From positions 1-64,000 of the forward strand of contig CAVYPM010000026.1 in assembly GCA_963770375.1 (NCBI GenBank): DNA of 64,000 nucleotides, read 5' to 3'. This stretch comes from DASVBE01 sp963770375 (lineage in GTDB: Bacteria > Actinomycetota > Actinomycetes > Streptosporangiales > Streptosporangiaceae). This document shows, one piece after another, positions 18,070-27,438 of this stretch. The notes under the pieces are model-generated. The model was not told the DNA's origin and did no database searches. It was given only the letters and a program-made list of their open reading frames with translations. Position 1 is the first letter of the stretch. Each line of letters opens with the position of its first letter. The position numbers were made by a program, and so were the translations under genes.

Positions 18070-18852
18070 CTACGCCGCGGGCTCGCCGGACGACTGGAGC
18101 ACGCTGAAGCTGGCGCCCTGCGGGTCGGTGAGGACCGCGATCCGGCCCACCGGGGTGTCGAACGGCTCGACCAGCACCTGGCCGCCCAGTTCGGCGGCCT
18201 TGGCCGCGGTCGCGTCCGCGTCGGCTACGGCGAAGTACACGTGCCAGTGGTTGGGGACGCCCGGCATCGGCGGGGACATGGTGCCGCCGACCTGGCGGCC
18301 GCCCACCTCCCAGCAGGTGTACTGCTGGCCCTCCATGTCCATCGGGACCGCCTTCATGCCGGCGGTCGCCTCGTAGAACGCGTGCACCGACGGGTCGGCG
18401 GTGAGCAGCTCGTTCCAGATCACGGCGCCGGGCTCGTTGACCACGCTGGCGCCGATGTGGTCGCCGGCCTGCCACAGCGCGACCGGGGTGCCGGCCGGGT
18501 CCAGCACGAACGCCATCCGGCCGGCCTGGGGGATGTCGAACGGCTCCATCGCCACCGTGCCGCCGGCCGCCCTGGCCCGCTCGGCGGCCTCGTCGGCGTT
18601 GTCGACCGCGATGTACGTGTTCCATATCGCCGGGGCCTTGGCCGCGGCCAGCTCGGGGGACTGCGGCGCGATCGCGGACACCACCCCGTCGCCGAGCTTT
18701 GCCATGGAGTACACGGCGTCGGGCCCCATCGGCATGTCGTCGTAGGTCCAGCCGAGCAGCCCGGCGTAGAACGCCTTGGCCCCGGCCTGGTCAGGGGTCT
18801 GCAGGTCGACCCAGTTGGGTGTGCCCTGCGGGTATGACGTGCGGACAGGCAT
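18070..18852 (-). CDS. Two-domain VOC (glyoxalase-like) protein
   Basis: A 260-residue protein with two tandem vicinal-oxygen-chelate domains: first about residues 8-125 (NWVDLQTPDQAGAKAFYAGL to VALWQAGDHIG), second about 135-258 (WNELLTADPSVHAFYE to FSVLQSS). Such proteins bind or modify small hydrophobic ligands; this subgroup has no fixed function. The ATG at 18852 is chosen over one at 18906 because GGGGAGA lies eight bases upstream and the domain starts immediately. Cotranscribed with the TfoX-like gene. Confidence 0.87.
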   Translation of the reverse strand: MPVRTSYPQGTPNWVDLQTPDQAGAKAFYAGLLGWTYDDMPMGPDAVYSMAKLGDGVVSAIAPQSPELAAAKAPAIWNTYIAVDNADEAAERARAAGGTVAMEPFDIPQAGRMAFVLDPAGTPVALWQAGDHIGASVVNEPGAVIWNELLTADPSVHAFYEATAGMKAVPMDMEGQQYTCWEVGGRQVGGTMSPPMPGVPNHWHVYFAVADADATAAKAAELGGQVLVEPFDTPVGRIAVLTDPQGASFSVLQSSGEPAA

Positions 18853-18919
18853 CGGATTCTCCCCTCGTTGTCCGTAGGCTCGAATTATGCTCCCGACCTC
18901 GGACATCTGGGGGATTCTG

Positions 18920-19249
18920 CTAGCCCGGGTTCCTGAACCGCGGGGCGGGCGGCGTGGCCACGAAGTAGGGCGGTCCGCTGCAGGTCTCGATCCAGTACCC
19001 GCCCCGGCCGGTCTCGGCCTTGCGGCGGGCGTTGTCGTCCTTGATGGCCAGCCACAGCTTCTGGCTGGACGGCTCGGTCAGGACCACGTCCGGAGCGTCA
19101 AGCCGCCTGGCCGTCCAGGTCTCGCCGACGCAGTCGATTTCGTAGCTCTTCTCCCACAGCCACCGCAGCCGGATCAGCTGCTCCCGGTCCTCCTGGCTCA
19201 GGTCGTTCCGGCCCAGCTCAGTCACAGCCCGCCTCCCTGGTCCGTTCAC
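18920..19249 (-). CDS. Conserved hypothetical protein, 109 residues or slightly shorter
   Basis: Not recognised. The sequence is charged and well structured (LSQEDREQLIRLRWLWEKSYEI, then WTARRLDAPDVVLTEPSSQKLWLAIKDD), with no signal peptide or membrane segment. A GTG at 19225 (VTELGRND) is a likelier start than the ATG at 19249, since the eight residues between look non-coding. High third-position GC supports real coding. Confidence 0.6.
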   Translation of the reverse strand: MNGPGRRAVTELGRNDLSQEDREQLIRLRWLWEKSYEIDCVGETWTARRLDAPDVVLTEPSSQKLWLAIKDDNARRKAETGRGGYWIETCSGPPYFVATPPAPRFRNPG

Positions 19250-19351
19250 TGTTACCTACTGATGCACAGATTAGCGTGCACGTTCAGATATTTGTATGCC
19301 TTTCTCGGGTAGTAGCTGCGTGTCCGAGGCTCACACGGGGGGTGTGGGATC

Positions 19352-19578
19352 GTGCATGTGGACGAGAACTCGCCGTTGCCGTACTGGGAGCAGCTGGCGA
19401 ACATCCTCAGGGAGCGCATCCGCACCGGTGAGATACAGCATCGCGTGCCGTCGCTGAACACGCTCACGCAGGAGTTCGGGCTGTCCAGGAACACGGTAAT
19501 CAAGGCCATATCCGCGCTGGAAGCGGATGGCCTGGTGGTCACCCGTCGGGCCGCGGCACCTTCGTTACGCGCCGCTGA
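19352..19578 (+). CDS. Single-domain GntR-type regulator, one frame break
   Basis: A winged-helix DNA-binding protein of the GntR family consisting of the reader head only. LPYWEQLANILRERIRTGEI and VPSLNTLTQEFGLSRNTVIKAISALEADGLVVTRR match the family. One base must be added near 19545 in the G-run to give the canonical wing GRGTFVTRR and a stop at 19576-19578; without it the frame runs on into the terminator and the next gene. After repair it is about 75 residues with no effector domain. GTG start at 19352. Its target is unknown; it is convergent with the MFS gene. Confidence 0.75.
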
Positions 19579-19586
19579 GCGCACGA

Positions 19587-19620
19587 ATCCGGCTGCGGCC
19601 GGTTCGGGCCGCAGCCGGAT
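19587..19620. terminator. Perfect 14-bp hairpin between convergent genes
   Basis: ATCCGGCTGCGGCC (19587-19600) and its exact complement (19607-19620) with a 6-nt loop. It sits 8 nt after the repaired GntR stop and 19 nt past the MFS stop. Confidence 0.75.
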
Positions 19621-19639
19621 CGGCTGCCTGATGGTCCTG

Positions 19640-21118
19640 CTACCGCGCCCGGCGGGGGAGCAGCTGGACCAGCGCCGCGGTGGCCACCGTCAGGCCGGCC
19701 AGCAGGATCAGCGCCGCCGTCATCGCGTGGCCGAAGGCGCCCGCGCCCAGCGACCGGTAGAACACCACGCCCACCAGCGCGACCCCGACGGCCCCGCCGA
19801 CCTGCTGAGCGGTGGCCAGCACGCCCGCCGCCGCCCCCGCGTGCTGCGGGTCCACCCCGGCGAGCACCGTGGCCGACAGCGGGACGAGCACCAGGCCGAT
19901 GCCGAACCCGGTCACCGCCAGGCCGGGCAGCAGTGGCATCCAGGACAGTGGCGCCCAGGACGTACCGCCGTCGGCCGCGGCCAGCAGCAGGGCGCCCGCC
20001 GCCACCACCGCGGCGCCCAGCGCCAGCACCTGGCGGCCCAGCCGCCGGGCCAGCCCGGTGGCCAGCATCATCGCGGCGAAGTAGCCGGCGCCGACCGCGG
20101 CGAACACCTCGCCGGACAGCAGCGGCGACAGGCCGAGGCCGTCCTGCAGGAAGAGCGCCAGCACGAAGAAGAACGAGGCGGGCACCAGGCCGAAGGCCAG
20201 CGCGGCCAGCGAGCCCACGCTGAACCCGCGGGAGGCGAACAGGCCCGGGTCGACCAGCGGGGACCGGCCGGACGCGGCCCGGCGGCGCTGGTGCACCACG
20301 AACCCGCCCAGCAGCACTGGCGCGGCGGCCAGGCTGGCCCAGGTCCAGGCCGGCCAGCCGTACTGCTGGCCCTCGATCAGCGGCGCCACCACGGCGGCCA
20401 GGCCGGCCGTGGCGAGGGCGGTGCCGGCCAGGTCCAGGCGGCCAGTGCCGCTGTCGCCGGTGCTGCTGCGGGCCTCGTGGCCGGCGAACTCCGGGATGAC
20501 CCGGCGGGCCAGCACCAGCGCGGTCAGCCCGACCGGCACGTTGATCAGGAAGATGCCGCGCCAGCCAGAACCGCCGACGCTGGCCGTGATGATCGCGCCG
20601 CCGAGCAGCTGGCCGAGTACCCCGGCGAAGCCCATGGCCAGGCCGTAGGCGGCGAACGCGCGGTCCCGGCGCGGGCCGGCGTAGACGATGCCGATGATGG
20701 CCAGGACCTGCGGGGTCATCAGCGCGCCGGCCGCGCCCTGCAGCACCCGGGCGCCGATCAGCAGCCCGGCGCCGGGCGCCAGCCCGCAGGCCGCGGAGGT
20801 CAGCGTGAACAGGGCCAGGCCGGTCATGAACATCCGCCGCCGCCCGTACAGGTCGCCGAGGCGGCCGCCGGTGATCATCCCGGTCGCGAACGTCAGCCCG
20901 TATCCGGCGATGATCAGCTGCACCGCGGCCCGGCTGGCGTGCAGCCCGGACTGGATGGACGGCAGGGCCACGTTGACGATGAAGAAGTCGAGCAGGGCCA
21001 TGAACGTGCCGGCCAGCACCACCAGCAGCGGCCCCCAGCCCGGGGCGCCGGCGGGCGCGGGCGAGGCCGGGCCTGGGCGGCCGGCGGGCCGTTGCTGGGT
21101 GGCCGTTGCGGTGGTCAT
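19640..21118 (-). CDS. MFS drug exporter, DHA2 (EmrB/QacA) type
   Basis: A 492-residue proton-driven exporter with about 14 membrane segments. The DHA2 signatures are present: FMALLDFFIVNVALPSI in the first helix, GGRLGDLYGRRRMF (motif A) and a motif C-like stretch GFAGVLGQLLGGAI. A 35-residue Pro/Ala-rich tail precedes the first helix. It is the second gene reading away from a SnoaL-like gene, and both face the XRE regulator at 21674, which probably controls them through the paired sites at 21597-21638. Exported compound unknown. Confidence 0.9.
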   Translation of the reverse strand: MTTATATQQRPAGRPGPASPAPAGAPGWGPLLVVLAGTFMALLDFFIVNVALPSIQSGLHASRAAVQLIIAGYGLTFATGMITGGRLGDLYGRRRMFMTGLALFTLTSAACGLAPGAGLLIGARVLQGAAGALMTPQVLAIIGIVYAGPRRDRAFAAYGLAMGFAGVLGQLLGGAIITASVGGSGWRGIFLINVPVGLTALVLARRVIPEFAGHEARSSTGDSGTGRLDLAGTALATAGLAAVVAPLIEGQQYGWPAWTWASLAAAPVLLGGFVVHQRRRAASGRSPLVDPGLFASRGFSVGSLAALAFGLVPASFFFVLALFLQDGLGLSPLLSGEVFAAVGAGYFAAMMLATGLARRLGRQVLALGAAVVAAGALLLAAADGGTSWAPLSWMPLLPGLAVTGFGIGLVLVPLSATVLAGVDPQHAGAAAGVLATAQQVGGAVGVALVGVVFYRSLGAGAFGHAMTAALILLAGLTVATAALVQLLPRRAR

Positions 21119-21161
21119 CGGGATGTCTCCTCTGCGTTTCGTGGGTTCTGCGTGTCGTGGG

Positions 21162-21515
21162 TTAGGCGGGAACCTTGTCGAGGAAGCCGTAGACCGAGGC
21201 GATCCGGCCGTCCTCGCCGGTGACCGCGACGTCGAAGCCGATCACCACCGGCTCGGCGCCCTCGGGGCCCAGGCCCCAGGTGAAGCGGGCCTGCTGGTGG
21301 TGCACGTCCACCGGGCCGGCCGGGGTGAACACGAAGCCGGGGAACTGCTCCTGGACCGCGCCGATCAGCGCGTCGATCGCGCCGCGGCCGCGGACCTCGG
21401 CCAGCGGGTCGGTGTACTGCGCGTCGTCCGCGAACACCTCGGCGATGAGCTTCTGGCGGCGCACCGGGTCGGTCTCGTTCCAGGCCTCGAGGTACGTGCC
21501 GATCAGGTCGTTCAT
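21162..21515 (-). CDS. SnoaL-like (NTF2-fold) protein
   Basis: A 117-residue alpha+beta-barrel protein of the SnoaL/NTF2 group: MNDLIGTYLEAWNETDPVRRQKLI, VFADDAQYTDPLAEVRGRGAIDALI, and FTWGLGPEGAEPVVIGFDVAV. Members act as isomerases, cyclases or binding proteins; this one cannot be assigned. It is 43 bp upstream of the MFS gene on the same strand, divergent from the XRE regulator. Confidence 0.83.
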   Translation of the reverse strand: MNDLIGTYLEAWNETDPVRRQKLIAEVFADDAQYTDPLAEVRGRGAIDALIGAVQEQFPGFVFTPAGPVDVHHQQARFTWGLGPEGAEPVVIGFDVAVTGEDGRIASVYGFLDKVPA

Positions 21516-21596
21516 GGTGGGGTTCCTTCCGGGTCAGCCGGGGGCCGTGGCGCCCGCCGGTGCCGCCATATTCGGCAGCGGCCGGGCCGGCTGTCG

Positions 21597-21638
21597 ATTA
21601 CGCGGGAGGTAATGCGCGGGCATGACGCCGGAGGTAAT
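21597..21638. promoter_or_regulatory. Paired 17-bp operator-like sites
   Basis: ATTACGCGGGAGGTAAT (21597-21613, itself an ATTAC/GTAAT dyad) and ATGACGCCGGAGGTAAT (21622-21638) share 14 of 17 positions and lie 25 bp apart. They are in the gap between the XRE regulator and the SnoaL/MFS pair, the expected place for a divergent autoregulated operator. Confidence 0.55.
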
Positions 21639-21673
21639 CGCGCCGCCTACCCGGGCCTGGTTATGGTCGGCCG

Positions 21674-22498
21674 GTGAGCACGATGACGACCGTCTCAGCG
21701 GGCCCGGCGGGCCTGCCGTCCGTGGGGGAGCTGCTGCGGGACTGGCGCCGCCGGCGGCGGCTCAGCCAGCTCGACCTGTCCATCCAGGCCGACATCTCGA
21801 CCCGGCACCTGAGCTTCGTGGAGACCGGCCGGTCCCGGCCCACCCCGGAGATGATCATCCGGCTGACCGAGCAGCTGGACGTGCCGCTGCGCGAGCGCAA
21901 CACGATGCTGCTGGCCGGCGGCTACGCGCCCGCCTACCCGCAGCACGGGCTTGACGAGCCGGAGCTGGCCAGCGTGCGCGCCGCGCTGCGCCGGGTGCTC
22001 GCCGCGCACGAGCCGAATCCGGCGGTGCTGATCAACCGCTGGTGGGAGATGGTCGACGCGAACGGCGCGGTGGCCGCGCTGACCGACGGCTGCGCCCCGG
22101 AGCTGCTCGTCCCGCCGGTCAACGTGCTGCGCCTCAGCCTGCACCCGGACGGCATGGCGCCGCGGATCGTCAACCTGCCGCAGTGGCGCGCGCACCTGCT
22201 CAGCCAGCTGCGCCGCCGGGCCGAGGCGCTGGGCGACCAGCGGCTCCGCGAGCTGGCCGCCGAGCTGGCCGGCTACCCGGGCGGCGAGGACCACTCGGTG
22301 TCCGCGTCCGACGTGGTGCTGCCGCTGCGCTACCGGGCCGGCGGCCAGGAGCTGTCGTTCTTCAGCATCTCCGCGGTGGTCGGCACCGCGGCCGACGTCA
22401 CCGTCGAGGAACTCGCGATCGAGGCGTTCTACCCGGCCGACGCGGCCACGTCCGCCGCGCTGTCAGGCCCCTCCGCTGGTAGCCTCTCGACCTCGTGA
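21674..22498 (+). CDS. XRE regulator with MmyB-like ligand-binding domain
   Basis: A 274-residue transcription factor. Residues 15-75 form the helix-turn-helix (LLRDWRRRRRLSQLDLSIQA, ISTRHLSFVETGRSRPT). The rest matches the MmyB-like PAS-type domain: NTMLLAGGYAPAY, NPAVLINRWWEMVDAN and LPLRYRAGGQELSFFS. GTG start at 21674. Members of this class usually regulate a divergent short-chain or exporter gene; here the SnoaL/MFS pair is divergent. Its stop overlaps the helicase start by GTGA, so the two are coupled, which is likely chance packing rather than function. Confidence 0.88.
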   Translation: MSTMTTVSAGPAGLPSVGELLRDWRRRRRLSQLDLSIQADISTRHLSFVETGRSRPTPEMIIRLTEQLDVPLRERNTMLLAGGYAPAYPQHGLDEPELASVRAALRRVLAAHEPNPAVLINRWWEMVDANGAVAALTDGCAPELLVPPVNVLRLSLHPDGMAPRIVNLPQWRAHLLSQLRRRAEALGDQRLRELAAELAGYPGGEDHSVSASDVVLPLRYRAGGQELSFFSISAVVGTAADVTVEELAIEAFYPADAATSAALSGPSAGSLSTS

Positions 22499-24267
22499 GT
22501 GCCCCCGTCTCTGCTGCCGAGGAAGACGAAGAAGAACGGGGGCCCCGCCCCGGCGAGAGCCTCCGGGCGGACCTGATCGGGCCCCTGCGGGCCTGGCAGA
22601 AAGAGGCGTACCGGGAGTACTTCGCGCAGCCCCGGCGGGACTTCCTGGTGGTCGCCACGCCGGGCGCGGGCAAGACCGCGTACGCCCTGACGGTCGCGGC
22701 CGAGCTGCTGGCCCGGCGGGAGATCGCGGCGGTGACCGTGGTCACCCCGACCGAGCACCTCAAGCACCAGTGGGCCCAGGCCGCCCACCGGGTTGGTATC
22801 GCGCTGGACCCGGCGTACCGCAACTCGCAGGGCCGGGCCTCGGCCGACTTCACCGGCGTCGCGGTCACCTACGCCCAGGTCGCCGCGCACCCGGCGCTGC
22901 ACCAGCAGCGCACGCTGAACCGGCGGACGCTGGTCGTCTTCGACGAGATCCACCACGCGGGCGACGCGCTGTCCTGGGGTGATGCGGTCCGGGTGGCGTT
23001 CGAGCCGGCCCGCCGCCGGCTCGCCCTGACCGGCACCCCGTTCCGCAGCGACACCAACCCCATCCCGTTCGTCACCTACCTCCAGGAGCCCGACGGCAAT
23101 AGACGCAGCCGGGCCGACTACGTGTACGGATACGGGCCGGCCCTGGCCGACGGCGTGGTCCGGCCGGTGATCTTCCTGGCCTACTCCGGCGAGATGCGCT
23201 GGCGGACCCGGGCCGGCGACGAGCTGGCCGGCACCCTGGGTGCGCCGATGATCGGCGAGCACCTGTCCCAGGCCTGGCGGACCGCGCTCAACCCGGACGG
23301 CGAGTGGATCGCGCGCGTTCTGGAAACTGCCGACCGCCGGCTGACCGAAATCCGCCGTGACGTCCCCGACGCGGGCGGCATGGTCATCGCCACCGACCAC
23401 GCCGACGCCCGCGCCTACGCCGGGCTGCTGCGCCGGATCACCGGCGCCCGGCCCGCGGTCGTGCTGTCCGACGACCCGGCGGCGAGCCGCAAGATCGCCG
23501 CGTTCGGGGGCTCGGCGGACCGCTGGCTGGTCGCGGTCCGGATGGTGTCCGAGGGCGTGGACATCCCCCGGCTGGCCGTGGGCGTGTACGCGACCAGCGT
23601 GGGGACCGCGCTGTTCTTCGCCCAGGCGGTCGGCCGGTTCGTCCGGGCCCGGCGGCGCGGCGAGACCGCCTCGGTGTTCCTGCCCTCGATCCCCGTGCTG
23701 CTCGGCTACGCCGCCGAGCTGGAGGCCGAGCGGGACCACGTGCTGGCCGCCCCGGCGCCGGACGCGGAGGAACGGCGAACTCGCCGCGGCCCAGCGCGAG
23801 CGCAGCACCGCCGACCTCGACGACGAGCTGCCGTTCCAGGCGCTGGAGGCGTCCGCGCAGTTCGACCGGGTGCTGTACGACGGCGGCGAGTTCGGCGTGT
23901 CCGCCGAGGAAGAGGACTTCCTCGGGCTCCCCGGGCTGCTCGACCCGGAGCAGGTCCGGCTGCTGCTCAAGCAGCGCCAGGCCGGCCGGCGGGCCGGGCC
24001 CGTGCCCGGCCAGCACGCGGTGCCGGCCCCTGCCGGGGCCGGGGACGGCGAGCCGCCCCGGTGGCCACCAGGGAGGGCCTGGCCGCGCTGCGCAAGGAGC
24101 TGAACGGGCTGATCGCGGCCTGGCACCACCGCACCGGCCAGCCGCACGGGGCGATCCACGCCGAGCTGCGCCGCGCCTGCGGCGGGCCGCCGCTGGCCGC
24201 GGCCACCGGCGACCAGATCCGGGCCCGGATCCAGGCCATCCGCGGCTGGGCCGCGTCCCGCCGGTAG
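22495..24267 (+). CDS. DEAD/DEAH-box helicase, two frame breaks in the C-terminal third
   Basis: Superfamily 2 helicase with ATPGAGKT (motif I, 54-61), DEIHH (motif II, 150-154), TGTPF (motif III region, 179-183) and QAVGRFVRARR (motif VI, 377-387). The arrangement resembles RadD/XPB-like repair helicases. After residue 420 the frame changes near 23770 (to continue LAAAQRERSTADLDDELPFQ, then LPGLLDPEQVRLLLKQRQ) and again near 24060 (to TREGLAALRKELNGLIAAW), ending at 24267. That last part resembles a small helical nucleic-acid-binding domain. GTG start overlaps the XRE stop. DNA or RNA target unknown. Confidence 0.85.
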   Translation: MSAPVSAAEEDEEERGPRPGESLRADLIGPLRAWQKEAYREYFAQPRRDFLVVATPGAGKTAYALTVAAELLARREIAAVTVVTPTEHLKHQWAQAAHRVGIALDPAYRNSQGRASADFTGVAVTYAQVAAHPALHQQRTLNRRTLVVFDEIHHAGDALSWGDAVRVAFEPARRRLALTGTPFRSDTNPIPFVTYLQEPDGNRRSRADYVYGYGPALADGVVRPVIFLAYSGEMRWRTRAGDELAGTLGAPMIGEHLSQAWRTALNPDGEWIARVLETADRRLTEIRRDVPDAGGMVIATDHADARAYAGLLRRITGARPAVVLSDDPAASRKIAAFGGSADRWLVAVRMVSEGVDIPRLAVGVYATSVGTALFFAQAVGRFVRARRRGETASVFLPSIPVLLGYAAELEAERDHVLAAPAPDAEERRTRRGPARAQHRRPRRRAAVPGAGGVRAVRPGAVRRRRVRRVRRGRGLPRAPRAARPGAGPAAAQAAPGRPAGRARARPARGAGPCRGRGRRAAPVATREGLAALRKELNGLIAAWHHRTGQPHGAIHAELRRACGGPPLAAATGDQIRARIQAIRGWAASRR

Positions 24268-24271
24268 CCGC

Positions 24272-24329
24272 TCCATGATCGCGGAGGGTTTGCCACCGCC
24301 GGCGGTGCACAACCCTCCGCGATCATGGA
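24272..24329. repeat. 58-bp near-perfect palindrome
   Basis: Left half 24272-24300 and right half 24301-24329 are complementary except at three positions near the centre; the outer 19 bp (TCCATGATCGCGGAGGGTT and its complement) are perfect. It lies 4 bp after the helicase stop and its right end contains the ATG of a small gene. It may terminate the helicase transcript or be a mobile-hairpin (REP-like) element. Confidence 0.75.
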
Positions 24330-24504
24330 ACCGGCCGAGCTGGACCAGGCCATGGCGCGCGGCCGCGGCCGGCTGGCCGACGACCTGATCGCCGAGGGGC
24401 TGCGGGTGCTCGAGGAGGGCCCGCTGCGCAAGGACGAGCCCGGGCGCGGCGACGTGCTGAGCGAGCAGGCCCGGGCCGAAACAGAGCCCGCCGAGCCATC
24501 CTGA
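24325..24504 (+). CDS. Small protein of 59 residues, unknown
   Basis: Unrecognised small gene. From the ATG at 24325 the frame reads MEPAELDQAMARGRG, LADDLIAEGLRVLEEGPLRK, and ends AETEPAEPS. Nearly every codon ends in G or C until the last few, as in the real genes here, which is the main support. It is helical and acidic, with no membrane segment. The first ATG lies inside the right arm of a palindrome, so translation could be hidden by a hairpin; the ATG at 24352 is an alternative start. Confidence 0.55.
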   Translation: MEPAELDQAMARGRGRLADDLIAEGLRVLEEGPLRKDEPGRGDVLSEQARAETEPAEPS

Positions 24505-24565
24505 CCGCCCCGCGCTGGGCGGCCCTGACCTGCAGGTTTGTGATCAAGGTGCGGCGGCTCCACTC

Positions 24566-24587
24566 CTAGTGTGAACATTCGGTGAAC
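24566..24587 (-). promoter_or_regulatory. PHO box (PhoP-type tandem 11-bp repeats) before the phosphate transporter
   Basis: On the minus strand GTTCACCGAAT (24577-24587) is followed directly by GTTCACACTAG (24566-24576), two 11-bp units matching the actinomycete PHO-box pattern of GTTCACC repeats. It lies 85 bp upstream of the PiT-family transporter, suggesting PhoP control by phosphate. Confidence 0.7.
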
Positions 24588-24671
24588 GGGTGTTTAATCG
24601 TCGCTGACATGTAGGCCAGCAGTAGGTGGCGCATCTCGACTTTTCCGCGGACGAGTAGCGACGCTGGGCTT

Positions 24672-25820
<1,149 letters not shown>

Positions 25821-25836
25821 GGCGGAGAGGACCAGC

Positions 25837-26121
25837 ATGAGTGACTGGATTGACCTGCACGCGCTGTGGCAGGTCGTGCTCGTCGGTCTGATCTTCGGGG
25901 CGGGCCTGCCGGCCCTGTTCGCCGTCGGCCTGCGCGCGCTGAGCGCGCCGGGCAACCGCCGGACGCTGAGCGTGGCGGACGGCCAGGCCCAGACGGCGGG
26001 CGCTGGCGCGGACCGGGTGTACGGCGGCAACCCGGTGGGGCTGACCGTTGCCGTCGCCTGCTTCGCGGTGATCCTCGCGGCCATCGGCTACGGCGTTTAC
26101 CTCATCGTCGCGTCCGGCTGA
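25837..26121 (+). CDS. Small two-helix membrane protein of the pitA cluster
   Basis: A 94-residue protein with two membrane helices (about 11-33, WQVVLVGLIFGAGLPALFAV, and 68-91, VGLTVAVACFAVILAAIGYG) joined by a soluble loop rich in Ala and Gly. It starts 16 bp after pitA and has a GGAGAGGA ribosome site. Position and shape match the Rv0544c-type protein beside pitA in mycobacteria. It may assist the transporter; nothing more can be read. Confidence 0.85.
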   Translation: MSDWIDLHALWQVVLVGLIFGAGLPALFAVGLRALSAPGNRRTLSVADGQAQTAGAGADRVYGGNPVGLTVAVACFAVILAAIGYGVYLIVASG

Positions 26122-26184
26122 TAATCGCCCCGTAGCAGCCCGAGCCGGGGCCCGGGCTGTCCCCTCCAGAGAGGTTCAGAGCGC

Positions 26185-26508
26185 ATGGCGCTGCCGCCGT
26201 TCCTGTCCAGCGTTATCGACTGGCTGCGCGCCGGGTACCCGGAAGGGGTCCCCGACGTCGACTACATCCCGCTGTTCGCCCTGCTGGGCTCCGAACTGAC
26301 CGACGCCGACATCAACGCGATCACCGACGAACTGGCCGCCACCGGCGACCCCGCTACCGCCCAGGGCATCAGGGACGCGATCGCTGCGGCCTCGGACGAG
26401 AAGCCGCTGGACGTCGACGTGGCCCGGGTCCGGGCCCGGCTCGCGGCCGGCGGCTGGCCGCTGGCCAGGGCCGAGCACCTGGCCCCGGTGGAGCACACCG
26501 CCGGCTAG
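26185..26508 (+). CDS. DUF3349-domain protein
   Basis: A 107-residue protein of the DUF3349 family (type Rv0543c). Diagnostic sequence: FLSSVIDWLRAGYPEGVPDVDYIPLFALL and LTDADINAITDEL. The family forms a small helical domain of unknown role. It completes the conserved pitA-membrane protein-DUF3349 trio and is preceded by AGAGAGGTT. Confidence 0.88.
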   Translation: MALPPFLSSVIDWLRAGYPEGVPDVDYIPLFALLGSELTDADINAITDELAATGDPATAQGIRDAIAAASDEKPLDVDVARVRARLAAGGWPLARAEHLAPVEHTAG

Positions 26509-26562
26509 CACCGCAGCACGCAGCGCCGCGGCCCGGCCCGGCCGTCATGACAGGATGACGGC

Positions 26563-27090
26563 ATGGGCCTGCCCGCGGCGCTGACCGTTATCGGGGAAGT
26601 GCGCACCGGCTACGCCAGCACCGAGGGCACGCCCATCCAGGCGGGCCTGAACCGGGCCGAGCGCGCGGTCATCGAGATCGCCGGGCCGTACCGGGAGGGC
26701 CTGGACGGGCTCGCCGGGTTCGGCTACGCGTGGCTGCTGACCTGGCTGGACCGGCCGCACGACCCGGGCCCGCCGCCGCTGCGGCTGGTGCCGTTCCTGC
26801 TGCGGCGCGAGCAGCGGAAGGTCGGGGTGTTCGCCACCCGGAGCCCGCGCCGGGTCAACCCGATCGGGCTCAGCCTGATCCAGATCCTCGGGGTGAGCGG
26901 CGGCGAGATCGAGTTCGCCGGTGTCGACCTGCTCGACCGCACCCCGGTGCTGGACCTCAAGCCGTACGTGGCCCGGTTCGACCGGCCGCCCGGGGACGGT
27001 GACCCGGCCGGCGGCTGGTTCGACCAGGTGCCGATGGCCGAGCGGGTCACCCCAGCCGAGCTCGGCCCCGGCGACCCGGCCGAGGGCTGA
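26563..27090 (+). CDS. trmO: tRNA N6-threonylcarbamoyladenosine methyltransferase TrmO-like
   Basis: A 175-residue YaeB/TrmO beta-barrel protein, which uses S-adenosylmethionine to methylate t6A37 in certain threonine tRNAs. Motifs: IGEVRTGY at the start, VGVFATRSPRRVNPIGLS (the SAM-site signature), and VDLLDRTPVLDLKPYV. It is shorter than the E. coli protein because it lacks the C-terminal extension, as is usual in actinobacteria. ATG start at 26563. No other tRNA-modification gene is near. Confidence 0.88.
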   Translation: MGLPAALTVIGEVRTGYASTEGTPIQAGLNRAERAVIEIAGPYREGLDGLAGFGYAWLLTWLDRPHDPGPPPLRLVPFLLRREQRKVGVFATRSPRRVNPIGLSLIQILGVSGGEIEFAGVDLLDRTPVLDLKPYVARFDRPPGDGDPAGGWFDQVPMAERVTPAELGPGDPAEG

Positions 27091-27123
27091 CCGGCTGTCG
27101 GACCCCGCCGGTACGGTGCGGGC

Positions 27124-27435
27124 ATGAGCTACTTCGCGCTGACCCTGGTCCACGGCCCAGGGTGGGACCCGGGGCGGCCGATCCGCGAGCAGCCGGCCTG
27201 GGACGAGCACGCGGCGTTCATGGACGGCCTGGTGGACGACGGGTTCATCATCATCGGCGGCCCGGTCGGGGACGGCCGCCAGACGCTGCACGCGGTCCAG
27301 GCAGACGACGAGAACGAGGTCGCGGCGCGGCTGAAGGCGGACCCGTGGGCGGCGATGGGGCTGCTCGAGGTCGGGGAGATCCGCCCCTGGGCGCTGTGGC
27401 TGGACGGCCGGGGCCACGGCCGCAAGGATGCGTAA
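27124..27435 (+). CDS. YCII-family protein
   Basis: A 103-residue ferredoxin-like alpha/beta protein: MSYFALTLVHGPGWDPGRPIREQPAWDEHAAFMDGL, GFIIIGGPVGDGRQTLHAV, and DPWAAMGLLEVGEIRPWALWL. The family contains a conserved His-Asp pair (here near His29) thought to be catalytic. Function not known. It is 3 bp upstream of the next gene, with which it is probably cotranscribed. Confidence 0.83.
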   Translation: MSYFALTLVHGPGWDPGRPIREQPAWDEHAAFMDGLVDDGFIIIGGPVGDGRQTLHAVQADDENEVAARLKADPWAAMGLLEVGEIRPWALWLDGRGHGRKDA

Positions 27436-27438
27436 TCC

